From assembly GCF_009909145.1 (NCBI RefSeq), contig NZ_JAAAPJ010000017.1, positions 62,001 through 126,000 on the forward strand: a DNA stretch of 64,000 nt. Reading direction: 5' to 3'. This document shows, piece after piece, positions 1-8,400 of this stretch. The notes under the pieces are model-generated. The model had not been told where the DNA came from and did not search any database. It saw nothing but the letters and a program-made list of their open reading frames with translations. Every line of letters starts with the position of its first letter. The first letter of the stretch is position 1. The translations under genes were made by a program, and so were the position numbers. The stretch is from Corallococcus silvisoli (GTDB lineage: Bacteria > Myxococcota > Myxococcia > Myxococcales > Myxococcaceae).

Positions 1-139
1 TGGTGCCCTTGGGGAACGAGCCGTCATCCCTGCCCAGTCCCTTGATGTCCAGCAGGTAGCCCACCGGGTTGTTCTTCTGGGGGCGCTGCTGGATGGTGTC
101 CTGCCAGTCACACGAAATGCCAAGCGGTCCATCACCCAT
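1..139 (-). CDS. Possible Hcp-like type VI tube protein, 5' part only
   Basis: The gene starts at an ATG at 139 and runs off the left edge, so only about 46 N-terminal residues are visible. The start is supported by a strong AGGAGG at 149-154, 9 bases upstream. The visible protein has a short polar leader followed by a strand-like segment, GYLLDIKGLGRDDG. This recalls the first beta strand of Hcp proteins, which usually read like FLKIDGIKGES. It lies only 32 bases downstream of tssC in the same direction, where hcp commonly sits in T6SS operons. The leader of about 22 residues before the strand is longer than in classical Hcp, so the family call rests mostly on context. It could instead be another small T6SS-associated protein. 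Confidence 0.45.
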   Translation of the reverse strand, partial: MGDGPLGISCDWQDTIQQRPQKNNPVGYLLDIKGLGRDDGSFPKGT

Positions 140-171
140 GGTTCATGTCCTCCTGTTTGATGCGGGGTTTG

Positions 172-1695
172 TCAGCCGAGCCGCGCATCCACGCGGAGAT
201 CCACGTTCATGCCTTCGAACTGGATGTGCGGGAGGACGGAGAGGTTGCAGTGGAACCAGCCCACCTTGCCGGGCACTTCCGCCACGGTCAGGTTGTAGGC
301 CTTGAACGGGTAGTAGCGCAGCGTGAGGTCGTCCGGATTCACCAGCGTGGTGACGTAGCGGGAGATCCAGCGCTCGATCTGCTGCTGCATGTACTGCGCA
401 CCCGCGGTGCTGCCGATGTTCTCGCGCATGATGGCCTTCACGTAGTGCGCGATGCGGCTGATGGAGTACGTGTAGGCCAGGTTGGTGACCAGCTGCGAGT
501 TCTCCGAGTCCTTCGGGTCCTCGAACACCTGGGCACGCTTGAGGGACTGGACGCTGAAGAAGACGGCCTCCGCGGAGCCCTTCTTGTGGATGAGCGGGAT
601 GAAGCCGCCATTGGCCAGCTCCAGCTCGCGGAAGTCCGGGATGGACATCTCCACGGGCAGCTTCATCTCCTCCTCGCCGCGCAGGTGCGTCAGGTGCACG
701 GGCAGGCCCGCCACCAGGCCGCCGCCGCGGGGGCCCCGGATGTGCTGGCACCAGCCGGACGTCTCGAACGAGCGCACCAGGTTGCGGGCGAACAGCATGG
801 CCGCGTTGCCCCAGAGGTATTCCTCCTCCTTGTCCCCCTTCACGGCCTCCGTGAAGGTCATGCCCGGGGCGGGATAGGTCTCCGGGTTGTAGGGGGGCCG
901 GACGATGTAGCGCGGCAGCGTGAGCCCCACGTAGGAGGCCTCGTCCGTTTCGCGCAGCGCGTTCCAGGCGGAGTACTTGGGCGAGTCCAGCAGGCTGGCC
1001 ACGTCCCGCAGCTGGGCCACCTCCCGCATGCTGTCGCAGCCGAAGAAGCGCGGGGACACGGAGGCCACGAACGGCGCGTGGCTGGCCGCGGCGATCTTCC
1101 CCATCGTCTTGAGCCACAGCATGTCCTGCGGCGTGTTGGCGAACTCGAAGAGGCCCACCAGCGCGCCGTACGGGGCACCGCCGTACTGGTCGTACTCAGC
1201 GACGTAGAGCTTCTTGAAGAACTCCGAACCGGCGACGTCCGCCGCGTTCGTCTCCAGGTCCGAGTACGCCTCCTCCTTGGAGACGTCCAGCAGGCTCAGC
1301 TCGATGTTGGCCTTGAAGTTGGTGTTGCGCACCAGGTCCGCGAGCGCCGTCCACTGCGCCTCCACCTCCTGGAACTCCGGCGCGTGCAGCACGGCGTTCA
1401 GCTGATCCGCGACCAGCGTGTCGATGGTGCCCACCAGCTCCTGCACCGTCTGCTTGTCGAAGCGGCCCTCGTCGGTGTCCATGTTGTAGACCATGGCCGC
1501 CAGACTGGAGACGAAGCGCTCCTCGGGGGTGGCGTCGTCGGGGACCAGCATCAGGTCCGTCTGGGTGGCGGGGTCGCGCGCGGGCGGCGCGGCGCCCAGC
1601 CGGACGCTGGAGAGGAACAACGGGATGTCCAGGGGCGGGTCGGCCACGGCGGTCGTCGTGGCGGTGGTGGACGACGGGGTGTTGGCGGTGGGCAT
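172..1695 (-). CDS. tssC: TssC, type VI secretion contractile sheath large subunit
   Basis: The 507-residue product is the large sheath subunit (VipB/EvpB family). With TssB it polymerises in the cytoplasm around the Hcp tube and contracts to drive secretion. The length is close to the usual 490-500. Family-typical segments are visible: SEFFKKLYVAEYDQYGG about a third of the way in, FGCDSMREV, LPRYIVRPPYNP, the LWGNAAMLFARNLVRSF region and the C-terminal RYYPFKAYNLTVAEVPGKVGW handle. An N-terminal Thr/Ala-rich stretch of about 20 residues is the only unusual part. It follows tssB by 51 bases and precedes the probable hcp by 32, giving a tssB-tssC-hcp unit read leftward from the divergent promoter region. 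The family assignment is very secure. Confidence 0.96.
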   Translation of the reverse strand: MPTANTPSSTTATTTAVADPPLDIPLFLSSVRLGAAPPARDPATQTDLMLVPDDATPEERFVSSLAAMVYNMDTDEGRFDKQTVQELVGTIDTLVADQLNAVLHAPEFQEVEAQWTALADLVRNTNFKANIELSLLDVSKEEAYSDLETNAADVAGSEFFKKLYVAEYDQYGGAPYGALVGLFEFANTPQDMLWLKTMGKIAAASHAPFVASVSPRFFGCDSMREVAQLRDVASLLDSPKYSAWNALRETDEASYVGLTLPRYIVRPPYNPETYPAPGMTFTEAVKGDKEEEYLWGNAAMLFARNLVRSFETSGWCQHIRGPRGGGLVAGLPVHLTHLRGEEEMKLPVEMSIPDFRELELANGGFIPLIHKKGSAEAVFFSVQSLKRAQVFEDPKDSENSQLVTNLAYTYSISRIAHYVKAIMRENIGSTAGAQYMQQQIERWISRYVTTLVNPDDLTLRYYPFKAYNLTVAEVPGKVGWFHCNLSVLPHIQFEGMNVDLRVDARLG

Positions 1696-1746
1696 GGCGG
1701 ATGGCTCTCGTTCAGGAAGGTCGTGGGGAAGGGCTTGTGCCCGGCA

Positions 1747-2310
1747 TCACGTCGTCGGAGGCGTGGGGTTCGTCGCGGCCAGCTTCTTGGGCAGGCCCAG
1801 CGACTGGAACGCGGCCAGCTCCGTCTTCAGCTTCGCCACGGCCTGCGGGTTCTGCGCCAGCTGGCGCACCAGCTGGCGGAACTCCTTGCGGTTGTCCAGG
1901 TTGCCCTGGAGCTCCAGCAACAGCTTGCGCAGCGTGAGCAGCGCGTTGATCTTCGGCACCTGGCGAGCCACCTCCACCGGGCTGAAGGACTTCATCGAGT
2001 CCAGCTTGATGTTGACCTCCAGCGGCGCGGGCGCCGAGCCGTCCACGGGGTCCTTCTTGTCCACGCGGTTGGGCACGCTGAAGTTCAGCGTCATCCCCAT
2101 GTTCTGGATGACCTGGTTCAGGTTCTTGCCGTCCAGGTTGCGGATCTCCCGCTGATCCAGGTCCTTCTTGCGGTCAGCGGAGGTGCCCCGGGAGAAGTCC
2201 CCCATCACCAGCAGCCGGAACGGAAGCGCCTTGTCCGCCCGGGTGCCATTCACCTGGGTGCGGTAGGTCAGCGTGATGCGTGATCTGGGAATTTCGTCGG
2301 TGATGGCCAT
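1747..2310 (-). CDS. tssB: TssB, type VI secretion contractile sheath small subunit
   Basis: The 187-residue product is the small sheath subunit (VipA/ImpB family), which forms the obligate heterodimer with TssC. It shows the family pattern of an N-terminal strand region (RSRITLTYRT), the LPFRLLVMGDFS motif, the LNFSVPNR segment and a helical C-terminal part containing KINALLTLRKLLLELQGNL. The C-terminal extension (AATNPTPPTT) is slightly longer than usual. It is the first gene leftward of the divergent intergenic region, so it probably heads the tssB-tssC-hcp transcript. The ribosome site is weak (GGGGGC close to the ATG). The family is certain from sequence and neighbour. Confidence 0.95.
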   Translation of the reverse strand: MAITDEIPRSRITLTYRTQVNGTRADKALPFRLLVMGDFSRGTSADRKKDLDQREIRNLDGKNLNQVIQNMGMTLNFSVPNRVDKKDPVDGSAPAPLEVNIKLDSMKSFSPVEVARQVPKINALLTLRKLLLELQGNLDNRKEFRQLVRQLAQNPQAVAKLKTELAAFQSLGLPKKLAATNPTPPTT

Positions 2311-2616
2311 GGGTGCCCCCGGAACGGAACCGCCGTTTGTACAGGAATTGATAAACCATACGAATACATAAAATCAATACACCCTGGACATATGACCTGA
2401 CACGCTGGGCTCCGTTTCACCCGGGAGACAAGAAAGACCCAACCCATGATGTCTCCATCCCCAAAGGGCATGAAACCAGACACGGTGGATTCCCGGGGGT
2501 GGCTTGACGCCGCGGGCTTTGAGCCTGTAGCTTTTTTAAATATTTTTCATCCGGGCTGATTTTGTATCGCTCCCTCCGGATGCCCGCTCGGCGCGCAAGC
2601 CGTTTCCTTCCCTGCC
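2311..2616. promoter_or_regulatory. Divergent T6SS promoter region
   Basis: This 306-base non-coding stretch separates leftward tssB from rightward tssK and contains the most AT-rich bases of the locus (2340-2380 and 2530-2570). Leftward, a sigma-70-like pair is visible: TTGATT (2372-2377) and TATCAA (2348-2353) spaced by 18. Rightward, TTGACG near 2502-2507 with TAGCTT about 18 bases later is a weaker candidate, followed by a run of A and T. No -24/-12 sigma-54 site was found by eye. tssK has no convincing Shine-Dalgarno before its ATG. Promoter assignments are inference from spacing and base match only. Confidence 0.4.
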
Positions 2617-3870
2617 ATGAACCCAGACACCCTCGCGCGAGTCCTGTGGCAGGAAGGGCAGACCCTGCTGCCGGAGCACTTCCGCGCCCAGGAAGAATCC
2701 CTGTCGACAGAGGCCCGGCGTTACGCGGGGCTCGCGGGGCTGCCGGTGGTGGGCGTGGGGGCGCTGCGATTCAACGACGTGCTCCTGGACAAGGGCACCG
2801 TGGCGCTGGAGGAGCTGAGCGCCGTCCTCCCGGGTGGACACCTGGTGGAGGTGCCGGGCAACGCGGAGGTGACGCCGCTGTCGCTGGAGGAGTCGGGCCG
2901 CACGAAGCTGACGGTGTATCTGCACCTGCTGGCCGTCGTGGAGCCCCGGGAGGAAACGCCTGGGCCGGGCGAGGAGGCGCCCCCGGTGGTGCGCGCGGTG
3001 CGGCGGCTGTGTCTGTCCCTGGAGTCGGTGGTGGACGACGCCGTGAGCAGCCTGGCGCTGGCGGTCTTCACGCGGAACGCGGAGGGGCCCTGGGTCCTGT
3101 CGGGCACGCACCTGCCCCCGCTGCTACGGGTAGGGCCCCATCCCTTCCTCACGCCGCTGTTCGAGCAGCTGGACGGGCTGCTCCAGCAGGCCCAGGGACA
3201 GCTGCGGACCTCCCTGCGGGAAGGCCTGGTGCGCGGGGATCGGCTGGCCAGCGCGCGGCGGGCGCTCTGCGAGGTGCGGGGGCTCCAGGTGCTGCGCCAG
3301 GACATGCGCCACGGCGTGCAGCCGCCGCCCTACCACCTGATGCAGGCGCTGCGGCGGCTGTATTTCGAGACCTGCTGCTACCTGGAGGCGGAGCCGGACG
3401 ACGCGCTGCCCGCGTATGAACATGACGCACCGGGCCCTGGGCTCGCGCGGTGGATGGAATTGCTCACGCGAGGCTTCCGTCCGCAGGCAAGCCCCCTGTC
3501 CTACCGCGCCTTTGAATTCCAGGATGGCCACTTCCGGCTGACGCCGCTGCCCCGGGAGACACCGCCGCCGGATGACTTCTACCTGCTGGTGCGCCGCCAG
3601 GAGCGCGACCGGCCCCGGTCCATGGAGGGCGTGAAGATCGCCAGCCCGCTGCGCCTGCCGGCGGTGCGCCGCCAGGCCCTCAAGGGCGTGCCGTACCGGC
3701 ACGTGGCCTACCCCTCCTTTCCCCATTCCTTCGACGCGGACATCGACTGGTATCAGCTGACACACCAGAGCGAGGAATGGCAGTCCGCCCAGCGGGAGGA
3801 CGGCCTCACCTTCTTCGCCACCCCTGCGCTGGAGGGCGCCCAGGTGCTCCTCTACTGGCGTCGGGCCTGA
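2617..3870 (+). CDS. tssK: TssK, type VI secretion baseplate subunit
   Basis: The 417-residue product is the baseplate adaptor that links the T6SS baseplate (TssF/G/E) to the TssL/TssM membrane complex. The N-terminus carries the family-typical segment VLWQEGQTLLPEHFRAQEE, matching the W-x-x-G...L-x-P-x-H-F pattern that anchors the shell domain. The central helical region includes LREGLVRGDRLASARRALCEV, and the C-terminal head contains the FPHSFDADIDWYQL segment. It is somewhat shorter than the roughly 440-450 residues of enterobacterial TssK. It opens the rightward operon. The ATG lacks a clear ribosome site, but the conserved N-terminus leaves little room for another start. Confidence 0.93.
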   Translation: MNPDTLARVLWQEGQTLLPEHFRAQEESLSTEARRYAGLAGLPVVGVGALRFNDVLLDKGTVALEELSAVLPGGHLVEVPGNAEVTPLSLEESGRTKLTVYLHLLAVVEPREETPGPGEEAPPVVRAVRRLCLSLESVVDDAVSSLALAVFTRNAEGPWVLSGTHLPPLLRVGPHPFLTPLFEQLDGLLQQAQGQLRTSLREGLVRGDRLASARRALCEVRGLQVLRQDMRHGVQPPPYHLMQALRRLYFETCCYLEAEPDDALPAYEHDAPGPGLARWMELLTRGFRPQASPLSYRAFEFQDGHFRLTPLPRETPPPDDFYLLVRRQERDRPRSMEGVKIASPLRLPAVRRQALKGVPYRHVAYPSFPHSFDADIDWYQLTHQSEEWQSAQREDGLTFFATPALEGAQVLLYWRRA

Positions 3871-3895
3871 GCGTTTTCCAAGGGGGACGGCGCAC

Positions 3896-4495
3896 ATGGG
3901 CAAGCTCATCTGCACCATCGAGATGGACAAGGAGAAGGGCCTCATCCTCACCACCGAGGACAAGGACGGGAAGATCCTCCAGACGGTGACGATGGATGGC
4001 GAGGCCATCACCCTGGAGGTGAAGGGCAATGACGCGACGAGCACCGTCGTGCAGAAGCAGGACAGCGTCACCGTGACGTGCAAGTCGTTCGTGCTGAAGG
4101 CGGAGACCATCGAGGTCACCTCGTCGAAGGCGTCTTCGTGGAAGAGCGACGACACGTTCGCGCTGGAGAGCAAGAAGGCCTTCACGCTCACCACCGAGGA
4201 CAAGCTGACGCAGAAGGCGGCGGCGGACGCGTCGCTCAGCTCCGACAAGGCGGTGTCGCTCAAGGCCGCGAAGGCGTTCAGCGTGGAGGGCTCCGAGGTC
4301 AAGGTGGAGGGCAAGACCGGCGCGGTCTCGCTGAAGGCGCCCACCGTCAAGATGGACGGCACCAAGGACGTGGTGGTGGCGGCTCCCCAGGTGAAGGTGG
4401 CCGCGGAGGTGCAGCTGGCGCTCAAGTCGGACGCGATGGCGGAGCTGAAGGGCGGCATGACGACCGTGGGCGGCTCCATGGTGAACGTGGGTTGA
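3896..4495 (+). CDS. Free-standing beta-helix protein resembling a VgrG C-terminal needle
   Basis: The 199-residue product has no signal peptide. From about residue 40 to the end it consists of short, regularly alternating strands with Val, Lys, Ala and Thr (for example SVTVTCKSFVLKAETIEVTS, EGSEVKVEGKTGAVSLKAP, PQVKVAAEVQLALKSDAMAELKG) and ends in GGSMVNVG. That is the look of the intertwined beta-helix at the tail of VgrG/gp5 spikes, here without the gp27/gp5 base domains. It sits between tssK and tssL, 25 and 9 bases from its neighbours, so it is co-transcribed with the baseplate and membrane genes. A role as a spike extension, baseplate plug or effector carrier is inference; I do not recognise an experimentally named family. 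Confidence 0.75.
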   Translation: MGKLICTIEMDKEKGLILTTEDKDGKILQTVTMDGEAITLEVKGNDATSTVVQKQDSVTVTCKSFVLKAETIEVTSSKASSWKSDDTFALESKKAFTLTTEDKLTQKAAADASLSSDKAVSLKAAKAFSVEGSEVKVEGKTGAVSLKAPTVKMDGTKDVVVAAPQVKVAAEVQLALKSDAMAELKGGMTTVGGSMVNVG

Positions 4496-4504
4496 GGGGG
4501 CGCG

Positions 4505-5143
4505 ATGAAGCTGGAGCACTGGCAGGTCGTCTTCACGCAGTACCGGCAGGCCCAGGCCGTGCTGGAGACGTGGCTGCCCTCCGTGGTGCCCGGCTCGGGC
4601 GCGGCCTCGGGGCTGGTGGGCCGCGAGGGGCTGCGGACGCTCCAGGAGCAGCTCCTGGAAGTGGTGGAGCGGCTGCGCGCGGGCCTGGGTGCGCACGCGC
4701 GGGAGGAGGAAGTGCAGGACGCGCTCAAGCCCTTCACGTACCTGGTGGACGAGCGGGTCCTCCTGCGGCTCGCGGACGCGGAGCAGCCCCTGTGGCCGCT
4801 GCTGCAGTACCGCCTCTTCGGCGAGGACGGCGGCGGCGAGGCCTTCTATGCGCTCGCGGATCAGCGGCTGGACGAGCCGGGTTCCCCCGCGCTCCTCTTC
4901 GAGATGCTGCACTTCTGCATCACCGCGGGCTTCGGCGGCCGCTACCTGGGCCACACCGCGAAGCTGCGCGAGTACCAGGAGCGGCTGGCGGCGCGCATCG
5001 TGACGCCCCCGCCCCTGCCCGCGCCCTCGGCGCCCGGAGACGGCTCCGGGCCGCTGCTCTACGCGTTTCCCGCCCGCTACTACGCCATCAGCGCCGCCAG
5101 CGTGCTGGGGCTGCAGGCCGTGCTGTGGTGGGTGACCCGGTGA
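4505..5143 (+). CDS. tssL: TssL (DotU family), T6SS inner-membrane complex subunit
   Basis: The 212-residue product matches the DotU/TssL cytoplasmic domain: an N-terminal helical bundle, then FTYLVDERVLLRL, PLWPLLQYRLFGEDGGGEAFYALADQRL and LLFEMLHFCITAGFGGRYLGH, all hallmark segments. A Pro-rich linker (about 165-180) leads to a single C-terminal membrane helix (YYAISAASVLGLQAVLWWV), as expected for a tail-anchored inner-membrane protein. There is no C-terminal OmpA-like peptidoglycan-binding domain, so wall anchoring must come from another protein. The stop codon overlaps the next gene's GTG by four bases, suggesting translational coupling. Confidence 0.93.
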   Translation: MKLEHWQVVFTQYRQAQAVLETWLPSVVPGSGAASGLVGREGLRTLQEQLLEVVERLRAGLGAHAREEEVQDALKPFTYLVDERVLLRLADAEQPLWPLLQYRLFGEDGGGEAFYALADQRLDEPGSPALLFEMLHFCITAGFGGRYLGHTAKLREYQERLAARIVTPPPLPAPSAPGDGSGPLLYAFPARYYAISAASVLGLQAVLWWVTR

Positions 5144-5463
5144 CGACCGCGCCCCCACGCCCCGCTCCGGGCGCCCCCGCCGCGCCGGGCCTCGAGTCCG
5201 CGCCGGCCGTGCTCCAGGAGCTGTGCCGCCTCATCGACGCGCGCTTCGGGCCCGGACGCCGCGGCATGGGACCCCTGCTGGAAGAGCTTGGCCAGGGACT
5301 GGCCGCGCTCCTGCCGGGCCCCGCGGATCCGCGGCTGGCGCCAGAAGCACAGCAGCAGGCCTGCGCGGCGTTCGCCGGCACGTTGGACACGCTGGAAGAC
5401 ATCCTGGAGGCACTGCACCGCGCGGGCCGGGCCAAGGACGTCACGGGTTGGGGGGAGCGCTGA
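5140..5463 (+). CDS. Small unknown protein between TssL and TssM
   Basis: A 107-residue reading frame starts at a GTG whose last bases overlap the tssL stop (GTGA) and ends 3 bases before the tssM ATG. The overlap and the strong GC3 bias argue that it is real. The product has a Pro/Ala-rich N-terminus of about 18 residues, then a helical body with LQELCRLIDARFG, LEELGQGLAALLP and ACAAFAGTLDTLEDILEALHRAG. There is no signal peptide or membrane helix, so it is probably cytoplasmic. I do not recognise the family. The position suggests an accessory factor of the membrane complex, but nothing in the sequence proves it. Confidence 0.7.
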   Translation: MTTAPPRPAPGAPAAPGLESAPAVLQELCRLIDARFGPGRRGMGPLLEELGQGLAALLPGPADPRLAPEAQQQACAAFAGTLDTLEDILEALHRAGRAKDVTGWGER

Positions 5464-5466
5464 GCC

Positions 5467-8400
5467 ATGGAGGTCATCAAGAAGCTGACGGCGTTCATCC
5501 CCCCCGCGTGGAAGCCCTGGGTGCTGCTGGCCCTGGCGCTCCTGGCGCTGGGCGTTCCGCTGTTCCTCGCCTGGCGTGCCAAGCGCAAGGCCGCGGCCTC
5601 GGCCGCGCCCGCCGCCCCCCTGCCCCTGGCGCGCAACCGCCTGCGTCAGGTCCGCCAGAAGTTCCTCGCCGGGCTGCCGTTGCGGCACCGGGTGGCGGTG
5701 ACGGACCTGCCGGGCGTGGTGGTGCTGGGGCCCGCGGGCGCGGGCAAGTCGCGGCTCATCGAGCTGGACCTGGACTGGAAGCGGCAGGCGCGGCAGTTCC
5801 TGCCCAGCCTCCTCACGGACTCGCTGCTCCAGGTGTACCTGGGCGCGGACGTCGTGGCGCAGGAGGTGTCCGCGCAGTTGCTGGAGGACGAGACGCCCGA
5901 GGCTCGCGAGGCCCTCCGCCGGCTGTGGAAGGACACCTTCGGCCACGGCCAGCAAGCGCTGGCGGTGCTGGTGTTGGACGCGCGCTGGCTGGCGGAGACG
6001 CCGCCGGACGAGGTGCGCCGGGCGGCCCAGCTGCTGCGCGGCAAGCTCAACCTCCTGTCGGAGGTGCGCGAGGGCGCGCTGGAGACGCGCGTGTGCCTCA
6101 CCCACCTGGATGAGCGGGAGGGCTACGGGGACTTCGCGCGGCTGCTGCGCGCGCACCACGTACCGCTGCGCTTCACGCTGCCCCCGGTCGGTGAGGAGGG
6201 CAAGCTGTCCACGCTGCTCAAGACGCACGAGCAGTACCTGGCGCTGGGCCTGACGGCGCTGCCGGTGGAGTCCTTCGAGCGGCTGGAGCGCTTCTACTCG
6301 GAGGGGCACGCGCCCTTCGAAGCGCTGGCGCGCTTCGTGACGGCGCTGATGGAGGGCCAGACGCTGGCGTACGCCCCCAAGCTCTCCACCGTGTCGCTGT
6401 CCTCCGCGGACGCGCAGACGCGCGACCCGGACGTGCTGTCCGTGTCCGCCGAGGCCAGCACGGCGCGCGCCGTGCGCGAGCGCTACCTGCACACGCACCT
6501 GCGCCGCGCGGTGCTGCTGGGGCTGGCGTGCGCGCTGCCCCTGGGGATCGCCTACGGGCACTTCGCGTGGCGGCTGGGGCAGGCGAGCACGCGCGTGCAG
6601 CGCTTCGAGGAGACGGTGCAGCGCATGCGCGACCAGGGCCAGGAGGTGTCCGGGGCCGTGGCGCAGGATCAGGTGCTCGCGGCGGGCCAGTCGCTGGACA
6701 CGCTGTGGCGGGCCATGAGCACCTGGCCGCTCCTGCGCTACAGCTTCACGGGCGCGCGCGAGGATCTTCGCCAGCGTCTGGCGCGGGGCATCCGCGAGGC
6801 GCACATCCGGCCCGCGCTGGAGAAGTGCCACCGCCAGCCGGACACGTGCCGGCCGGAGCAGGTCGTCTACCTGCTGGCCACGCTGCACGGCTCACGGGAC
6901 GAGGCGCTGGGGCAGCTCGTGCTGGCGAGCCTGCGCACCCGCCCCACCTGGAGCTTCATCCCGGAGGCCAGTGGACCGGCGCCCGCGGCGGATGGCGCGA
7001 CCCTGGACGCGGCGCGCTCCTGGGTGTCGGCGGTGGGCCTGAGCGAGCCGCTGGTGGCCGACTACGTCCTCATGAGCGATCCGCCCTGGAAGGCGCCGGA
7101 CACGCCCGAGGCGGACTGGGCCCGCTGGCCGTTCCCGGAGCCGCTCACCCTGGAGGCGCAGCTGGCCCCGTGGCAGTCGCACCTGCGGCGGCTGCAGGAC
7201 CTGCTGCAGAACCGCTCCGTGGAGCCGCACGACCTGGAGCGTCTGGACGCGGACCTGGAGGCCATCCAGGACGAGCGCCGGCGGCTCCAGTCACTGCTGG
7301 ACGACAGCGCGCGCTTCAGCAGCCTGCCGCGCGCGCTGGAGCTCCTGGCCGCCTCCGAGGCGCGGGTGGACACCAGCCGCTTCCGGGGCATCCCCTCCAC
7401 GCTCAAGACGGTGGCGTGGATGAACGACCACCGCGAGGTGCTCTCCAACGTGCTGCGCATGGAGGAGGAGGCCTACCTGGGCGTGAAGGCGGTGCAGAAG
7501 ATGAGCGTGGCGGAGCTGCTGGTCCGCGACGGCCTGTGGCTGCCGGGCAACGGGCCGGCGGTGCTCCAGGTGCCCGTGCTCCAGAGCACCTTCGAGTTCC
7601 GTCCCAAGGACGGCTCGCGGCTGCTGCACCAGGCGCTGCTGCGCTACCACGAGAAGACGGGGCGACTGCCCTTCGGCGCGGTGGCGGCGGGCGAGGACGG
7701 GGTCGCGGCGCGTGGAGGCGCGGGGCTCGCGGCGGACCGGCTGGAGTTCGATACGCGGCTGCGCCCGATGGTGGATGAGTTCACCCAGCGCATCAAGGGC
7801 TCGGGGCTGCCGGTGGAGGAGGTGTCGCAGCGCCAGGAGCACGTGCGCCGCAAGGTGAACCAGTTCGCGTTCCAGTACCGCAACCGCCTGTTCCAGCGCG
7901 TGTCCACCTACCGCTTCCAGGCGCTGGTGCCCGCGCTCCTGGCGGAGGAGCTGGCGCGCCTCACCCAGCCCTCCTCGGAGCTGGTGGACATGCTGCGCGA
8001 CGTGGCCCAGGGCGTGGCGCTGGAGCCCCTGGAGGGCCCCTTCTACGAATCGCTGCGCAACGCGGTGGCGCCGTTCAAGCCCATCGCCACGGTGATGAAG
8101 CCGGACGAGAGCGGCAACTACGCGGCGCTCAATCCCTACCGCGCGCTGGTGGCCCAGATGTCGGACGAGCTGAACGCGGTGCCGCGTCCGGGCGCGGTGC
8201 CCCCGGGGGCGACCGCGTCGCTCACCGGCGGCCCGGCCACCCCTCCAGCGCCCAACACCGGCGCCGCGCGCCTGCCGGAGCTCCTGACGCCGCTGGGGCG
8301 TCTGGCGTTCGCGATGATGCTGGAGGACGAGGCGTCCTACCTGCACAAGGTGGACGCGTGGCTGGATCAACAGGGGCTCATCGGTGAGCTGCGCCAGCCC

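Noticed and set aside
145..2283. 712-residue rightward frame over tssB and tssC
   Set aside because: It spans two genuine leftward T6SS genes and their intergenic gap and has only the Arg/Leu/His composition of an antisense shadow.
5080..6888. Antisense frame across tssM
   Set aside because: Shadow of tssM coding bias with no recognisable motif or start signal.
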